Shown: positions 11,477 to 22,399 of the stretch, in pieces
Numbering within the stretch: position 1 is the first letter of the stretch
Layout: each line of letters starts with the position of its first letter
DNA from: Sipunculus nudus
Lineage: Eukaryota; Annelida; Sipuncula; Golfingiida; Sipunculidae
Assembly: GCA_026874595.1 (NCBI GenBank)
Contig: CM049320.1
Location: 31,594,214-31,658,213 of the forward strand
DNA: 64,000 bases
Reading direction: 5' to 3'
The notes under the pieces: model-generated
Seen by the model: only the letters and a program-made list of their open reading frames with translations
Database searches by the model: none
Told to the model about the DNA's origin: nothing
Program-made: the position numbers and the translations under genes

Positions 11477-14400
11477 ATGGATAAAATAGAGAGATTCCTC
11501 ACTGAAAACCTGCCAGGTATGACACCTGATATACGTGAGGAAGTAAAGGCAGCACTGGAGAGCCATGGTTTCATCCAACTTGATCATCTAGAATTTCTGG
11601 AGCCGGAGGAGGACCTGAAAGATTGTCTTTTCACACTGCAGCGTAGAATTTTGAAGAAGGTTCTGCAAAAGAATGCTTCTTCTACTTCTACAGGTAAACC
11701 ACACTCCACAGGTATCCTTTGTGCTTTTGTCTGTAGAACTTGACTGAGACACATTATTAAAATAATGGTTAGGCCATTTACTTTTGATGGGTCATTGAAG
11801 TCCATTTCTGTAGCATCTCTGAATATACTGTCTAGACTTGTGTGTTTTATGACTTTATTAAAGCATTTTCCAAGTCTATGTTTAATATTTAAATCATATA
11901 TCAATACAAAGTCCCTAAATCCTATATGAGTATTTATAACAATTGGAATACATGCTAATGGCAGGGTATTTCTCTACATTAAAGGATGGATTTATATATG
12001 CACTGATGTAAAACATGTCTGGAAACCCAACTTTTATATTCAATTCATTTTGCAGGCCATCACTCCCCATCGCTTTGAAAGTGTTCAACACAACAGCCCA
12101 ATTGGTGTTTAACTGTTTCATATGAAAAGGAGAGAAAAAGAATTTTAAATTGGGCCCAAACAAAGGCACTGAAACAATGCTCCCATTTCTATTGTTATAT
12201 TTCACTTTTGTAATTTGATATTAATCAAGCTAGCCTACAATGCTTTATAATGATCATAAATGTTTTTACAGATCCTTCACCAGGCCCCAGCCAGTGTGAG
12301 ACACCACCCCTACCCCAGAGGCAGGACCATGAGCAGACCCCTGAGAAGCATTCTAGTCCTGCCACTACACCCCTGACAGCAAAGCATCCTCATCCCAATG
12401 GCAAAAGTTGATTAACCAACAGCTCAGGTGTAATTGATCTTTTCTGGGCAGAAACATTTCCCATTCCTTGGGAGAGATGCAGTGATGCTCTGCAGGAAGC
12501 TGTCCAGGATAAGAAAATCCCCTGCAAGAAAGAACTGTTGGCTTTCAACAGAATGCTGGGTGATCTGATATACAAAGCTAAACCAAGACCTGGAAAGAAA
12601 GCACTATCAATCATAGCAGGACGGACATGTCTAAAGTATCCTGAATCCTTTCAGGATAACGTACCTGGTTTTGGGACAGTCCTTGGAGATGGCACAAGGA
12701 CTGTTCTAAACGGAATCGTCAATTATATTGACAGTAAAAACAGAACTGCTGGGGTAAACTCTCTAAGGAGGCAGCTGTATCATGTGACAGAGGAGGAAGG
12801 TGGTGAGAATGAAGAAAAGGGATGGAAAAGGAGAGCATCATCCTTATATCTAAGGGATAGCTATGGGGCAGTCTGCTGGCAGCCTGACTCCTACCCTGTT
12901 GGAGAAACGGCAGACACTCAGGAAGAGAAGCGGGTGTGGATGGTTGATGAGTATTCAAGAGGCCACCAGGATACAAGCAAAGTTAAAGAACTTTGGGCAA
13001 TCACTTCTGCCTCGCAGAGATTTGCCAATAATCAAAAGGACTCAATCATCAGTCACCTGTGTAGTGATTGGCCTTACCTCAAGCAATCAGTACACCTGCT
13101 CAGCCACTTTGAAACCCTTATGGGATTTGGCTTAATGGGGAGGTTGGACGAGCAGTTTGAGCTTAAGAGCGAGGAACTGCTGCATTATAGCAAGGAACTG
13201 GGCAACAAGAAGACCAGGACCGCTGCAGCAGAACTGGTGTCGCTCAGGAAGAGCCTTGAAAAGGAGGAGCCAACCCATGCTGGAGTGACATGGCTGCTTC
13301 CTCATCTGTTCGGTGAAGGCAAGGAAGTGTTATTCAAGATTAGCTGATGTAAGATTTTTTTCAACATTTTTACTTTTTACTAGTAATCAATATAGCAAAT
13401 TCTTGTTGGTAGTTAAAAAAATACTTCACATATAGCCTGTTTCATACATGTTATTGTTAGATATGCATTTTTCCTCTTTGTCCTGTTTAAATATTGTGAA
13501 TATTAGTGGCACAATAATATATTCAGTATGACAAATTCCCACTTGTGTTACTGGTAAAATTTAAAACAGAATATCAGTCTATAGAATTTTGCCAAGCTAA
13601 AATGTAAATAATTAATGCTCAGCTTTTATAATCTTCTGTCGTATAAAATTTTTGAAGCAAATCAGAATCTTTGCATATGTTATTTGTCATGTTTTAGATT
13701 GGACCTGAATGAAATTATGCCATGATGTATCTCACGAACATTTCGCTCATTTTCAGTCAGTTTTAACCACAGCTTTAGTCTTACAATCAGCTTGGTGTTA
13801 TGGCTCATGATCTGTTTGTTTTTATTTCACAGGATCCTGCAACTTCAAGGCACCTTGAAAAAACTGATGGATGTGCATATCCTCACATTGTTATCGCAGG
13901 TAAGCTCCTATATTGTTTCAACATGTTTAGTTCATTTTACTCTCCAGTTGTGAAAGTTTGAAATTCTTATTAATTGAAAGATGGTATATATAAGTAATTA
14001 CTTTCAAAATGTAATATTTAAGGTGATTGAATTAATCATGTATAGAATTCCAGAACCATATACTGTCCAGCATTAACTAAATAATGATTTTGAGGAAGGT
14101 TTTTCTGTTTACTGCATTATGAACATAATTTTAATACTGTTGTCACCATAGTCTCCTGCACGCAGGGTTGGCTTGATATAATATTCGTTTGATACAAGGT
14201 TTTTTACACATTTGCCATTTTTCTGTATGAGTAGATTCGAGAGTTTGTGAAAAGCATTTTTTCATTACAGGTCATCATAAAAGCCTTTTGTTTCTAATTT
14301 TAGGAGATCATCCGTTCAGCAATAATTGCTATGTGCTGGTGGAAAGTGTTGTGTTGGCAGCACAAGCTCCACACAGAAAAGCCTTGGCAGTCATGTTCGC

Positions 14401-14984
14401 TGCCTACTATGTGCTGAATGTTGCCTATCCCCAAGAGGCAGCTGCAACATTAGAATTCATCCAAAGGTAACAAACTAACAGTTTTTAATTTTCATTTCCA
14501 AACATGATTGTTAAAACACATTACAGATAAAGGAAAGGTCATGCAATTAAATTAAAATATAAACTTGGTTGTTCATAAACACTGTAAAATGCATACAATC
14601 TGAGCCATGGAGAGTACCTTGCATTTGTTTATTTTAATTAAATTTTTGTTCAATTAGGATTTTTACCATCCTGAACTTGAGTGATGCACAGTACAAATTG
14701 GCCAATAAAATGTACAGATGGATATAATAGCTTAATTACGACTTCAGGGTTCATTAGTTGGCCTAATAAGGAGCTGCTCATTTATAGATTCCTAAATAAT
14801 CAGGAAGGTGGCTTAGGTTTGCACTTCTTGCTTCTGTCTATTTCTAACAATTAGTTTTTCTTTCTTTGCAGGAATAAATCCAGATAGGGGGAGTAAGGCT
14901 GCAAGTTTTAAAGGAAAGAAGAGCAGACCAAACCCAGTAAACCCTAAAGTGGCTACCTTGATTGGACACCTGAGGGAAATGTGA
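11477..14984 (+). pseudogene. SAMD3-like gene, nearly intact but with two lesions
   Basis: Exons: 11477-11693, 12272-13348, 13833-13899, 14304-14466, 14855-14984. Exon 1 encodes a small helical SAM/death-like domain (MDKIERFLTENLPG to LQRRILKKVL). The big exon holds a Ser/Pro linker and then the core: WAETFPIPWERCSD, KAKPRPGKKALSIIA, LKYPESFQD, HLLSHFETLMGFG. Exons 3-5 encode HLEKTDGCAYPHIVIAGDH, YVLNVAYPQEAAATLEFIQ and GINPDRGSKA ending REM. This domain order recalls the 'SAMD3-like' proteins abundant in fish and invertebrates, whose function is unknown (family named from memory). Two breaks are seen: an in-frame TGA at 12409-12411 in the linker, and one extra base near 13342 that puts TGA at 13345-13347 and shifts the frame before the donor at 13349. 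All other junctions fit. It is either a recent pseudogene, sequence errors, or a gene translated in parts. No 5' UTR exon was found, although the ATG directly follows an acceptor-like tttcag. Confidence 0.75.
12412..13347 (+). CDS. SAMD3-like core exon, open stretch between the two stops
   Basis: An open frame of 312 codons (before the stop) following the TGA at 12409, with coding-like composition and the conserved RPGKKAL and YPESFQD motifs. No canonical ATG lies near its left end, so it is probably an exon part and not an independent gene. An acceptor cannot be fitted in frame around 12421. Confidence 0.6.
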   Translation, partial: LTNSSGVIDLFWAETFPIPWERCSDALQEAVQDKKIPCKKELLAFNRMLGDLIYKAKPRPGKKALSIIAGRTCLKYPESFQDNVPGFGTVLGDGTRTVLNGIVNYIDSKNRTAGVNSLRRQLYHVTEEEGGENEEKGWKRRASSLYLRDSYGAVCWQPDSYPVGETADTQEEKRVWMVDEYSRGHQDTSKVKELWAITSASQRFANNQKDSIISHLCSDWPYLKQSVHLLSHFETLMGFGLMGRLDEQFELKSEELLHYSKELGNKKTRTAAAELVSLRKSLEKEEPTHAGVTWLLPHLFGEGKEVLFKIS

Positions 14985-15034
14985 AATTTTCAGTTAAGCA
15001 ACTCTGGACCTCCTGCAGATTCTATTGCAACTTG

Positions 15035-16145
15035 ACAGTTACAGGTGAAAGTTAACTACTTTTAATTCATGGTCCAGTATTCATTATAATACCAGTTAAC
15101 CTTATATTAATGGTTCTAGGGTGTTTCTAATTATATGTGAAAGTCACTGGTGAAAGTTGACTGTTTTTAATTATTTGTTCAGTATTCATTGTAATATCAG
15201 TTCTTCTTATATTGATGGTTCTAGTGTGTTTCTAATTATATGCGACAGTTACTGGTGAAAGTTAACTTCTTTGAATTCATGGTCCAATATTCATTGTAAT
15301 ATCAGTTCAACCTATATTGATTGTTCAAGCGTGTTTCAAAGTATATGTGACAGTAACTGGTGAAAGTTAACTTCTTTTTATCCATGGTCCAATATTCATT
15401 GTAATATAAGTTCAACCCATATTGGTGATTCTAGTGTGTTTCTAATTATATGTGACAGTTACTGGTGAAAGTTAACTTCTTTGAATTCATGGTCCAATAT
15501 TCATTGTAATATCAGTTCAACCTATATTGATGGTTCTAGTGTGTTTCTAGTTATATGTGACAGTTACTGGCGAAAGTTTACTACTTTTTATTCATGGTTC
15601 AATATTCATTGTAATATCAGTTCAACCTATATTGATGGTTCTAGTTTGTTTGTAATTATATGTGACAGTTACTGGCGAAACTTAACTACTTTTTATCCAT
15701 GGTCCAATATTCATTGTAATATCAGTTTAACCTATATTGGTGGTTCTAGTGTGTTTCTAAATATGTGATAGTATCTGGCGAAAGTATACTATTTTTTATT
15801 CATGGTTCAATATTCATTGTAATATCAGTTCAACCTATATTGATGGTTCTAGTTTGTTTGTAATTATATGTGACAGTTACTGGCGAAACTTAACTACTTT
15901 TTATCCATGGTCCAATATTCATTGTAATATCAGTTTAACCTATATTGGTGGTTCTAGTGTGTTTCTGAATATGTGATAGTAACTGGTGAAAGTTAACTAT
16001 TTATTATTCATGGTTCAATTTATTGTTATATCAGTTCAACCTATATTGATTGTTCTAGGGTGTTTCTAATTATATGTGATAGTAACTGGTGAAAGTTAAC
16101 TACTTTAAATTCATGGTCCAATATTCATTGTAATATCAGCTCTCC
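15035..16145 (+). repeat. Minisatellite, unit about 105 bp, about 10.5 copies
   Basis: Anchors such as ggtccaatattcattgtaat recur at about 15071, 15176, 15281, 15386, 15491, 15596, 15701, 15803, 15909, 16008 and 16112. The two pairs 15550-15760 and 15790-15970 are closer to each other, suggesting a two-unit duplication. It starts right after the SAMD3-like stop codon. The 95-aa ORF inside is a by-product. Confidence 0.9.
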
Positions 16146-16539
16146 TAAACTCTTCTAGTATTCTAATAAAAGTAATCAAACTTTTGTTCTTGTTTGTGTA
16201 ATTTTTGTAACCGTTGAACCGGTTTTTTTATATTCCTGTAAAAGTAAGGCAATATCTTATACTCTCATTATCATTTACAATTTTGTTTACTCATTATCAT
16301 ACCAAAGGAGTGGCTTTGGTATAAAACTTCGAAGACCAATAGTTCTTGTTCACAGCCTGTACCATTAGGTAATATCAGTACTTGCCCTTGATAGATGACC
16401 CATGCTGTCAGATTTATTTATATAAAATTCTGCAAAGTTTATTTACACTTGATAGAATAAAACATCACAACAGTGATTTGTTTAAGTTAAAACATTAGAA
16501 ACCACTGTAAACAAAATTCACAGCCATTCATAATTTAAC

Positions 16540-16710
16540 AGTTAAATGCACATAAGTTTATAGTTAAATGCAATTCACAGTCCAATGTGATTTTACAGTC
16601 AAAACAACACAATTTTACAGTTAAATGCAATTCCTAGTCCGGCGTGATTTTACAGTTAAAACAACACAATTTTACAGTTAAATGCAATTCACAGTTATTT
16701 AAACTGTAAT
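16540..16710 (+). repeat. 57-bp tandem repeat, about 2.6 copies
   Basis: agttaaatgcaattc recurs at 16562, 16619 and 16676, with gattttacagt(t/c)aaaacaac between. Confidence 0.8.
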
Positions 16711-19700
16711 TTTACATTCAGTTTGTAACAGTGTAATAATTGTCAAATCATCAAAAACCGCATGTCTCCAACCCCCGTCAGCTTTACACTTGCATGATAG
16801 GTAGAAGGGCATACGATATAACAAATTACAGCTTAATTTATGAGCATTTGTGTGGTGGACTCCACAAGCAAAAATAACTATACTGGTTGAAATGTTTGGG
16901 CAAAGTGACAGCTAACCTCTCTTCAATTTTATAAAAAAAAGTTGGTTGCGTTTCAAAGCATTCACCGAAATTGAGACAGATGGTGTAAAACCAGCAATGA
17001 AGAACGTACAGTATTTAATGTTTACTTTTCCTAAAAGAACAACTTATGAGCATTGTGTAATGAACAATTATAAACCATATTATGGATTTTGAGCCCTCTA
17101 GCAACACTGTGAAAAATTCATGTCATTTTCGAAAATGAAAGGGGGCACCATTACCTTTGGGTAGGAGCCTTTTCTTTTAATGATTTAGAGAATAGTAAAA
17201 AACTTTAAAACATAGTCAATACATGTAGGTCCAACAAATAATATGCATGGTATTATGTGGTTGCTGTGCATAGCATTTGTGTGCTGATAAAGTTTTATAT
17301 CTACGTTTTTAGCTGATCAGCATGCACAGGGGACATTCAGAAATCACATCAACAAGTAACTTTAGGCCCACTTGTTGACTCTGGATCAGCACTAGTAAGG
17401 GAATGTTCTTAGCTTTGTGTTGATGTATAGAACATGCACTTTGTCATTTAACAGAGGAAATAGTATAAGCTTTTTGTCAGAAAAGCTTATATTTTGTGAA
17501 AATGGACCACCTACGAAATGTGACCATATATTACTGATATGATGCGAAACGAATTAATCATTCAAGGTGCACGCTGGTAAATTTCTCATGATTTCAGAAT
17601 TTCTGTTCCGACATTTCCACGGAACATTAATTCCACGCCATTAACAGCCATATGAAATTTCTCTGTTTTTATAGATACAGAATAAAATGAGTGTTTTCTT
17701 TCAAACACAATATACCATTTTGTATACAGGTCACGTCATTTTTAAACTGTCATTACACAAACACTCATTAAACTAACGTATTTACACTAACACAAATAGA
17801 AGAAAAGAGTTTGTTAAGTGAAAAAATCCAAAATTACAAATTTTAACGACAGTACCACATAGAATCAGCGAGGTGAATGAGTCCATAATGTATATAGTCC
17901 CTAGTCTTAAATGGAACATTCCTAAGTTTGAAATATAAATGTATTTCAATCCTTTTTTTTATTGATATCAATTCGCAGAGTCCTCACTTTTTTTCATTTT
18001 GTGTCACACGCATGCAACAGACATTATGTATACATTATATATTACCGTGATGTGCCATAAACTATATAACGATTGTTAATTTATAGGCCTATAATTAATT
18101 TTAACAGAGTTTTAACAGTAATTTCGGTATTTTATAGGAGGAAGTTTAATATAGGGCTTTTATTCATTGGAATCAAAGTCAGTGACATGTATATTCCACA
18201 TTTTATATAACTTGTAACACCTCAATAAAACAACTAATTTAATACATGACTAAACGGAGGTTATCTTGAATTTTGAATATTTTTTTTAAATGGTATAATT
18301 TGCCCCCATTTGACCTTGAAATTTGACCTTGAAGCTAAAAATATCAAAATGTTATGTTATTTAAGTTAAACTTCAATCATACTAAGGTTTTCGGTATAAT
18401 TTCAAAAATTGATTTATTTTCTCTTGCCACGTGTCCTGTTCTTTTTTAAGTAAACCGCATGTAAAACAAAACTTGCTGATGGTTAAGGATACTGGAACGC
18501 ATTTATATTTTCTTTGGTACTTTGTTTACCTTTAACATTTGACCTTGAATGTAGCCATAAACTGTTCACAAAAAAAAGTTAACAAAACAACATCGAACCA
18601 TTTGAAAACGTCCAAAAACTCATTTGTGCCATCTTACATATGATAGCAACCTAAAACTAAATGAATATGAAATGGTCCTTGTGTTTAACATAAACCCAAT
18701 ATTAAGGGAGTAATTGGCATTTTTTTTTTCACATTATCCTTCTTATTAATGGTAAATTCCATGAGTTATAATCAGCATTTCTGAATAAAACCTATTTTAA
18801 AATATAATGCGGCCATATCTACTTGTAAATATAGGTGAAAATAAAATTTGACCTGTTGACCTTGAACTGTGACCTTGAAGGTAAAAAGCCTCCTTGTCAA
18901 ACGAGTGATTCTGAAACCTTGGACCAAGTTCATATTTTCAAGCGCGTTTACCAGTCTAGAACCAAAAAAATGCCATCGAAAGTTTTTAGGGTCTTGGCCG
19001 GTCGACTAATAAACCTGACGCTCATTTTTTTATTTACAAATTAAGTGAGTTTATAGTTCATCATTAAGACACCATAACCTTTTTACTTATATAATTATTG
19101 TCTCGTTGAGTGTATACCAGTTCATGCGTATGTATATTCACATTCTTCATTAACTTGACAGTTGGCATTAAAATTACTTTTATGTATGTGCTTGAGACTA
19201 ATTCTGTCGGAAGGAAACCTAATTAGATCATGCTTGATATGGGTTCATTTTATACGACTGTCACTTGCATTAACATTTCAGTCGGCCAACTAAAACAAAA
19301 TTATTCTGCCTAGTATAAGGTGTTTCTTAAAACAGCACTTCGGTCGCTTACATTTTATAAAGGGGGTGGGGTGGGGGTATTTCTGCAATCAAGAATGAGG
19401 CCTTCCAAATTCAAACAAATGTTTGCGAATATATAACCCGAAGTGGGTATCTTTTTGTTTTCTTGATATCTAATATATTTAAAAAAAACTGCAGTTACAA
19501 GCCATCTTTTGCAAAGTAATATGTTTATTTGTAAATTGATAATTAAAATTTAAGAAGAAGGAAAGGTCGGACAATAAAGTCTAGAGACATTTGTACGTAT
19601 TTTAAGATGATGATGATGATAATGACGTAATGTTAAAGGGGCCCAATCACCTAGCTGACCTTAATAATCTAAAGGTAAAAGGTAATCAAAGGCTGAACGA

Positions 19701-19940
19701 AAGATCAGAAATCATTTCGAAATGCAGGCATAATCCTTATCCCCGAACATTCCCACCTGACCATGGCTGAGTGCATCAACACATGATCACATAACCGAAA
19801 CAGATCACATCTGAAGATTGCAAATGCATGAAAACACATGTTAATGTGTAACTGAACATTTTCGTAAATTATCACTATGTACCAGCTCTTAGCATCCCGC
19901 CAATGGAGCACTATAGGATTCGTTCTGCAAACATATAAAG
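16711..19940. other. AT-rich DNA without supported genes
   Basis: Scattered tgaccttgaa motifs occur at 18300-18335 and 18840-18885. A short (gat)n run lies near 19606. No splice-supported ORF and no element ends were seen. Confidence 0.45.
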
Positions 19941-19944
19941 TATT

Positions 19945-19946
<2 letters not shown>

Positions 19947-20022
<76 letters not shown>
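19947..20022. repeat. (TA)n microsatellite
   Basis: About 76 bp of alternating TA, then taaagtatatatatactt. Confidence 0.97.
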
Positions 20023-20026
<4 letters not shown>

Positions 20027-20474
20027 ATATATATACTTCAGTTAGATATGGCTAACGTAACCTATTCCCTGCTTGTCCATTGGTATTTATAATTCTGGCT
20101 GTTTACTTTATTTTGCTTACACTTTTTCTTTGTTGGGCAAGTTGGGCAAGGCTGGGTATCTGTCGGTCCAATCTGATACAGGTCGTATCGCTTTACACTC
20201 TAAGCGATGCATGGTATATCCACGATTTACGTTTTACCTGATCTGCGTCCTTTCCCGGAATAAAGAAGATCGTTAAGTTGTTCCTTTCTCATAAGCAGTT
20301 ACACCTAAAACGCTTGATATAAACTGATCAAAACTAATCAAGCACATATGTTTTTGTCAAGACAATTATGTTGGTATTAAATATGTTTGATTTCAAACCA
20401 ATGATTGCCTATAACTATAATTTACATTAATTTTTATAATCTCCAGTTTATAGGTTTCAGTATGACACAAAAAA

Positions 20475-20620
20475 AGAATCTAGATCACCATCTGCATGGA
20501 GCCAGGAATTTTTTAAGGAATAATGCCATATGGGGGGGGGGGGGGGGGTAGACCTATTGAGCTTCCTTGTCGGGGGTCTGCGCTTTCTGAGTGCTTTTCT
20601 AGTTTTCAATTTTGCTTCCA
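20475..20620 (+). repeat. Dispersed repeat with G-run, also present at 52265
   Basis: tagatcaccatctgcatgg, a poly-G run at 20532-20549 and ctgcgctttctgagtgcttttctag. The same order (agatcaccatctggat, gccatatgg, ctgcactctctgagtgc) occurs at 52265-52370 in COPB2 intron 4. Confidence 0.6.
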
Positions 20621-21095
20621 TGACGTTCCCGCCGGTCCAGCCCCGTGGCGTTTACATGGTATTTTCAGCGAAGTGTGTCTACATGACGTAAAATTTAGTT
20701 GGGTCTGTATAGCCCTGGCATCAGATGATAAGGCTTAAACACCAGTCTTGAGATCCGTAAGAGCGGCGTGCCGTAACTGGTCTAATCCTGAGGGTAGTAC
20801 TGTGTATTTACATTCATGAATAGCAAGGACAATGTTTTGTATTAGATATCATGTTGTCTGGGCTCTAGAATTTGTTAAGTCTTGATCTTGGTTACTCGAA
20901 AAAGGTCCGTGAAACCCTTTGTAACCTTTTATTGTATTAACCTCGAAACATATTAAGCTTAATATTATATTTTCCGGTTATTTGTCACAAGCAGGCATGA
21001 ATAATCTTCATACATACATCGATATACATGTACTCTCTATCACATTATGTTTATAAGTTTGTTTTTACCGTCAAATTAACCGAAACATGACATTT

Positions 21096-21272
21096 CAGCG
21101 CAAAATCAACGTAGCCCCCGACGGCGACGCAACAGTTTTCTGTAAGTCCACTTTGCGCAAGTCAGTAAAACGAGCAATGGAGGAGTCCATTCTTATGGAC
21201 TACAACCAGCAGTCATCATCAGGTTGCCTTGCATTTTACCATAACTTCCTGACTGACGATTATTCTGCATGA
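21096..21272 (+). other. GC-rich small ORF with exon-like borders, unrecognised
   Basis: After acatttcag the strand reads RKINVAPDGDATVF and then meets a GTAAGT at 21135. Read through, it continues to a stop at 21270. Codon use (gcc ccc gac ggc gac) is unlike the AT-rich surroundings. No family recognised. It could be a stray exon or chance. Confidence 0.2.
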
Positions 21273-21423
21273 AGACTGATTTATTATCACAACTTCTGAG
21301 CTTTTGATATTCTTCCAATGTATTATTCTATGCAATATATAGAAGAAAATAGGATAGATATTTAAAGAATATGAAGTCCAATTTCTTGGCCTTTCCACTG
21401 AAGCATGATTTTTTTCAATATGC

Positions 21424-21535
21424 TTAGTCAGGGGCGGATCCAGGATTTTGGAAAGGGGAAGGTCACGCCCAGCAGAACTGAAAGAAAACCTAAAAAAGGT
21501 CCTCTGCTCCGGGAAGGAGGGGGTCAGGGTCGCAA
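21424..21535 (+). repeat. Partial dispersed repeat with ggggcggatccaggatttt
   Basis: aggggcggatccaggattttgg is a common end sequence of a metazoan TIR element. The other end was not found nearby, though an opposite-sense fragment (ggatccgcttctgg) is at 8970. Confidence 0.4.
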
Positions 21536-22359
21536 AATTTGGTTTGAACTGTTTTCAACTGCATTAGCAGCATTACCCTAACTACCGCAAGTTTTTTTTT
21601 ATCATTGTATTATGTATACGATTTGTTTCGAACCACTGAAATCAAAAATGTTTTCTACATTTAGCACTCAATCAGTAATTTCTGCCTGGTTATACGATAA
21701 ATGAGACATTTGGGAGAAGAAACGTCAGAACTGTTAAAGAGTCAATATTTATGGCTTCTTCATGACTTTTTCAAACACTCCAAGGTGATTTTAAGGACCA
21801 ATTATTCATGTTCAATTTTTTTTTACCAGTTTACCGGTGGTATGTACACTGCGTTTTAAATATCCATATTCAATGTATCTGAAAGGCATCCATGTTAATT
21901 AAAAAACGTTCTATCATCAGCACAGCCAATCAGATTATATGAATCCATTCACATGGACCTGAAAGCTTCTTCCAACTTGAAAGTCACATTATCTGTTTAT
22001 ATAATTTGGTCTCTAAAAACCCCTGGCGTCAAACCTGGCACAGTTGACCGTGCTTGGCTGGAATGCCAAGGGGACATATGGCTATTTCATAAAGGGTACC
22101 CTGAAACTTTGTTTCAGTTATGCAGATTTGTGTAAAAATATGTGTATACGATTGAGAGGCATTTTACTATACGCCGATATACATACAGGAATGGTCCAGT
22201 TTGAATACTCACATGTTATTTTCATTCAATGAACACAAGATGGCGCTGAGATGCATAAGCGGTATTACCATAATTAATTATATTTTGAAGGTACCCCATG
22301 GTAGTAGTTTGCGGCCACAATGTGCTTCTCTCTTGTACATTCTTCACTACGTACACAAC

Positions 22360-22386
22360 ATACACACACACACACACACACACACT
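22360..22386. repeat. (CA)n microsatellite
   Basis: acaca run of about 27 bp, which produces the two overlapping low-complexity ORFs here. Confidence 0.95.
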
Positions 22387-22399
22387 TAGAAAACTAAAA

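Noticed and set aside
12295-12421. A small intron that would remove the TGA at 12409
   Set aside because: The GTGAGA donor and the aaccaacag acceptor give the wrong phase, so it cannot rescue the frame.
15481-15768. 95-aa ORF with internal peptide repeats
   Set aside because: Produced by the 105-bp minisatellite; neighbouring units are not open.
15035-16145. Possible CRISPR array
   Set aside because: Units are contiguous with no unique spacers, and the DNA is animal.
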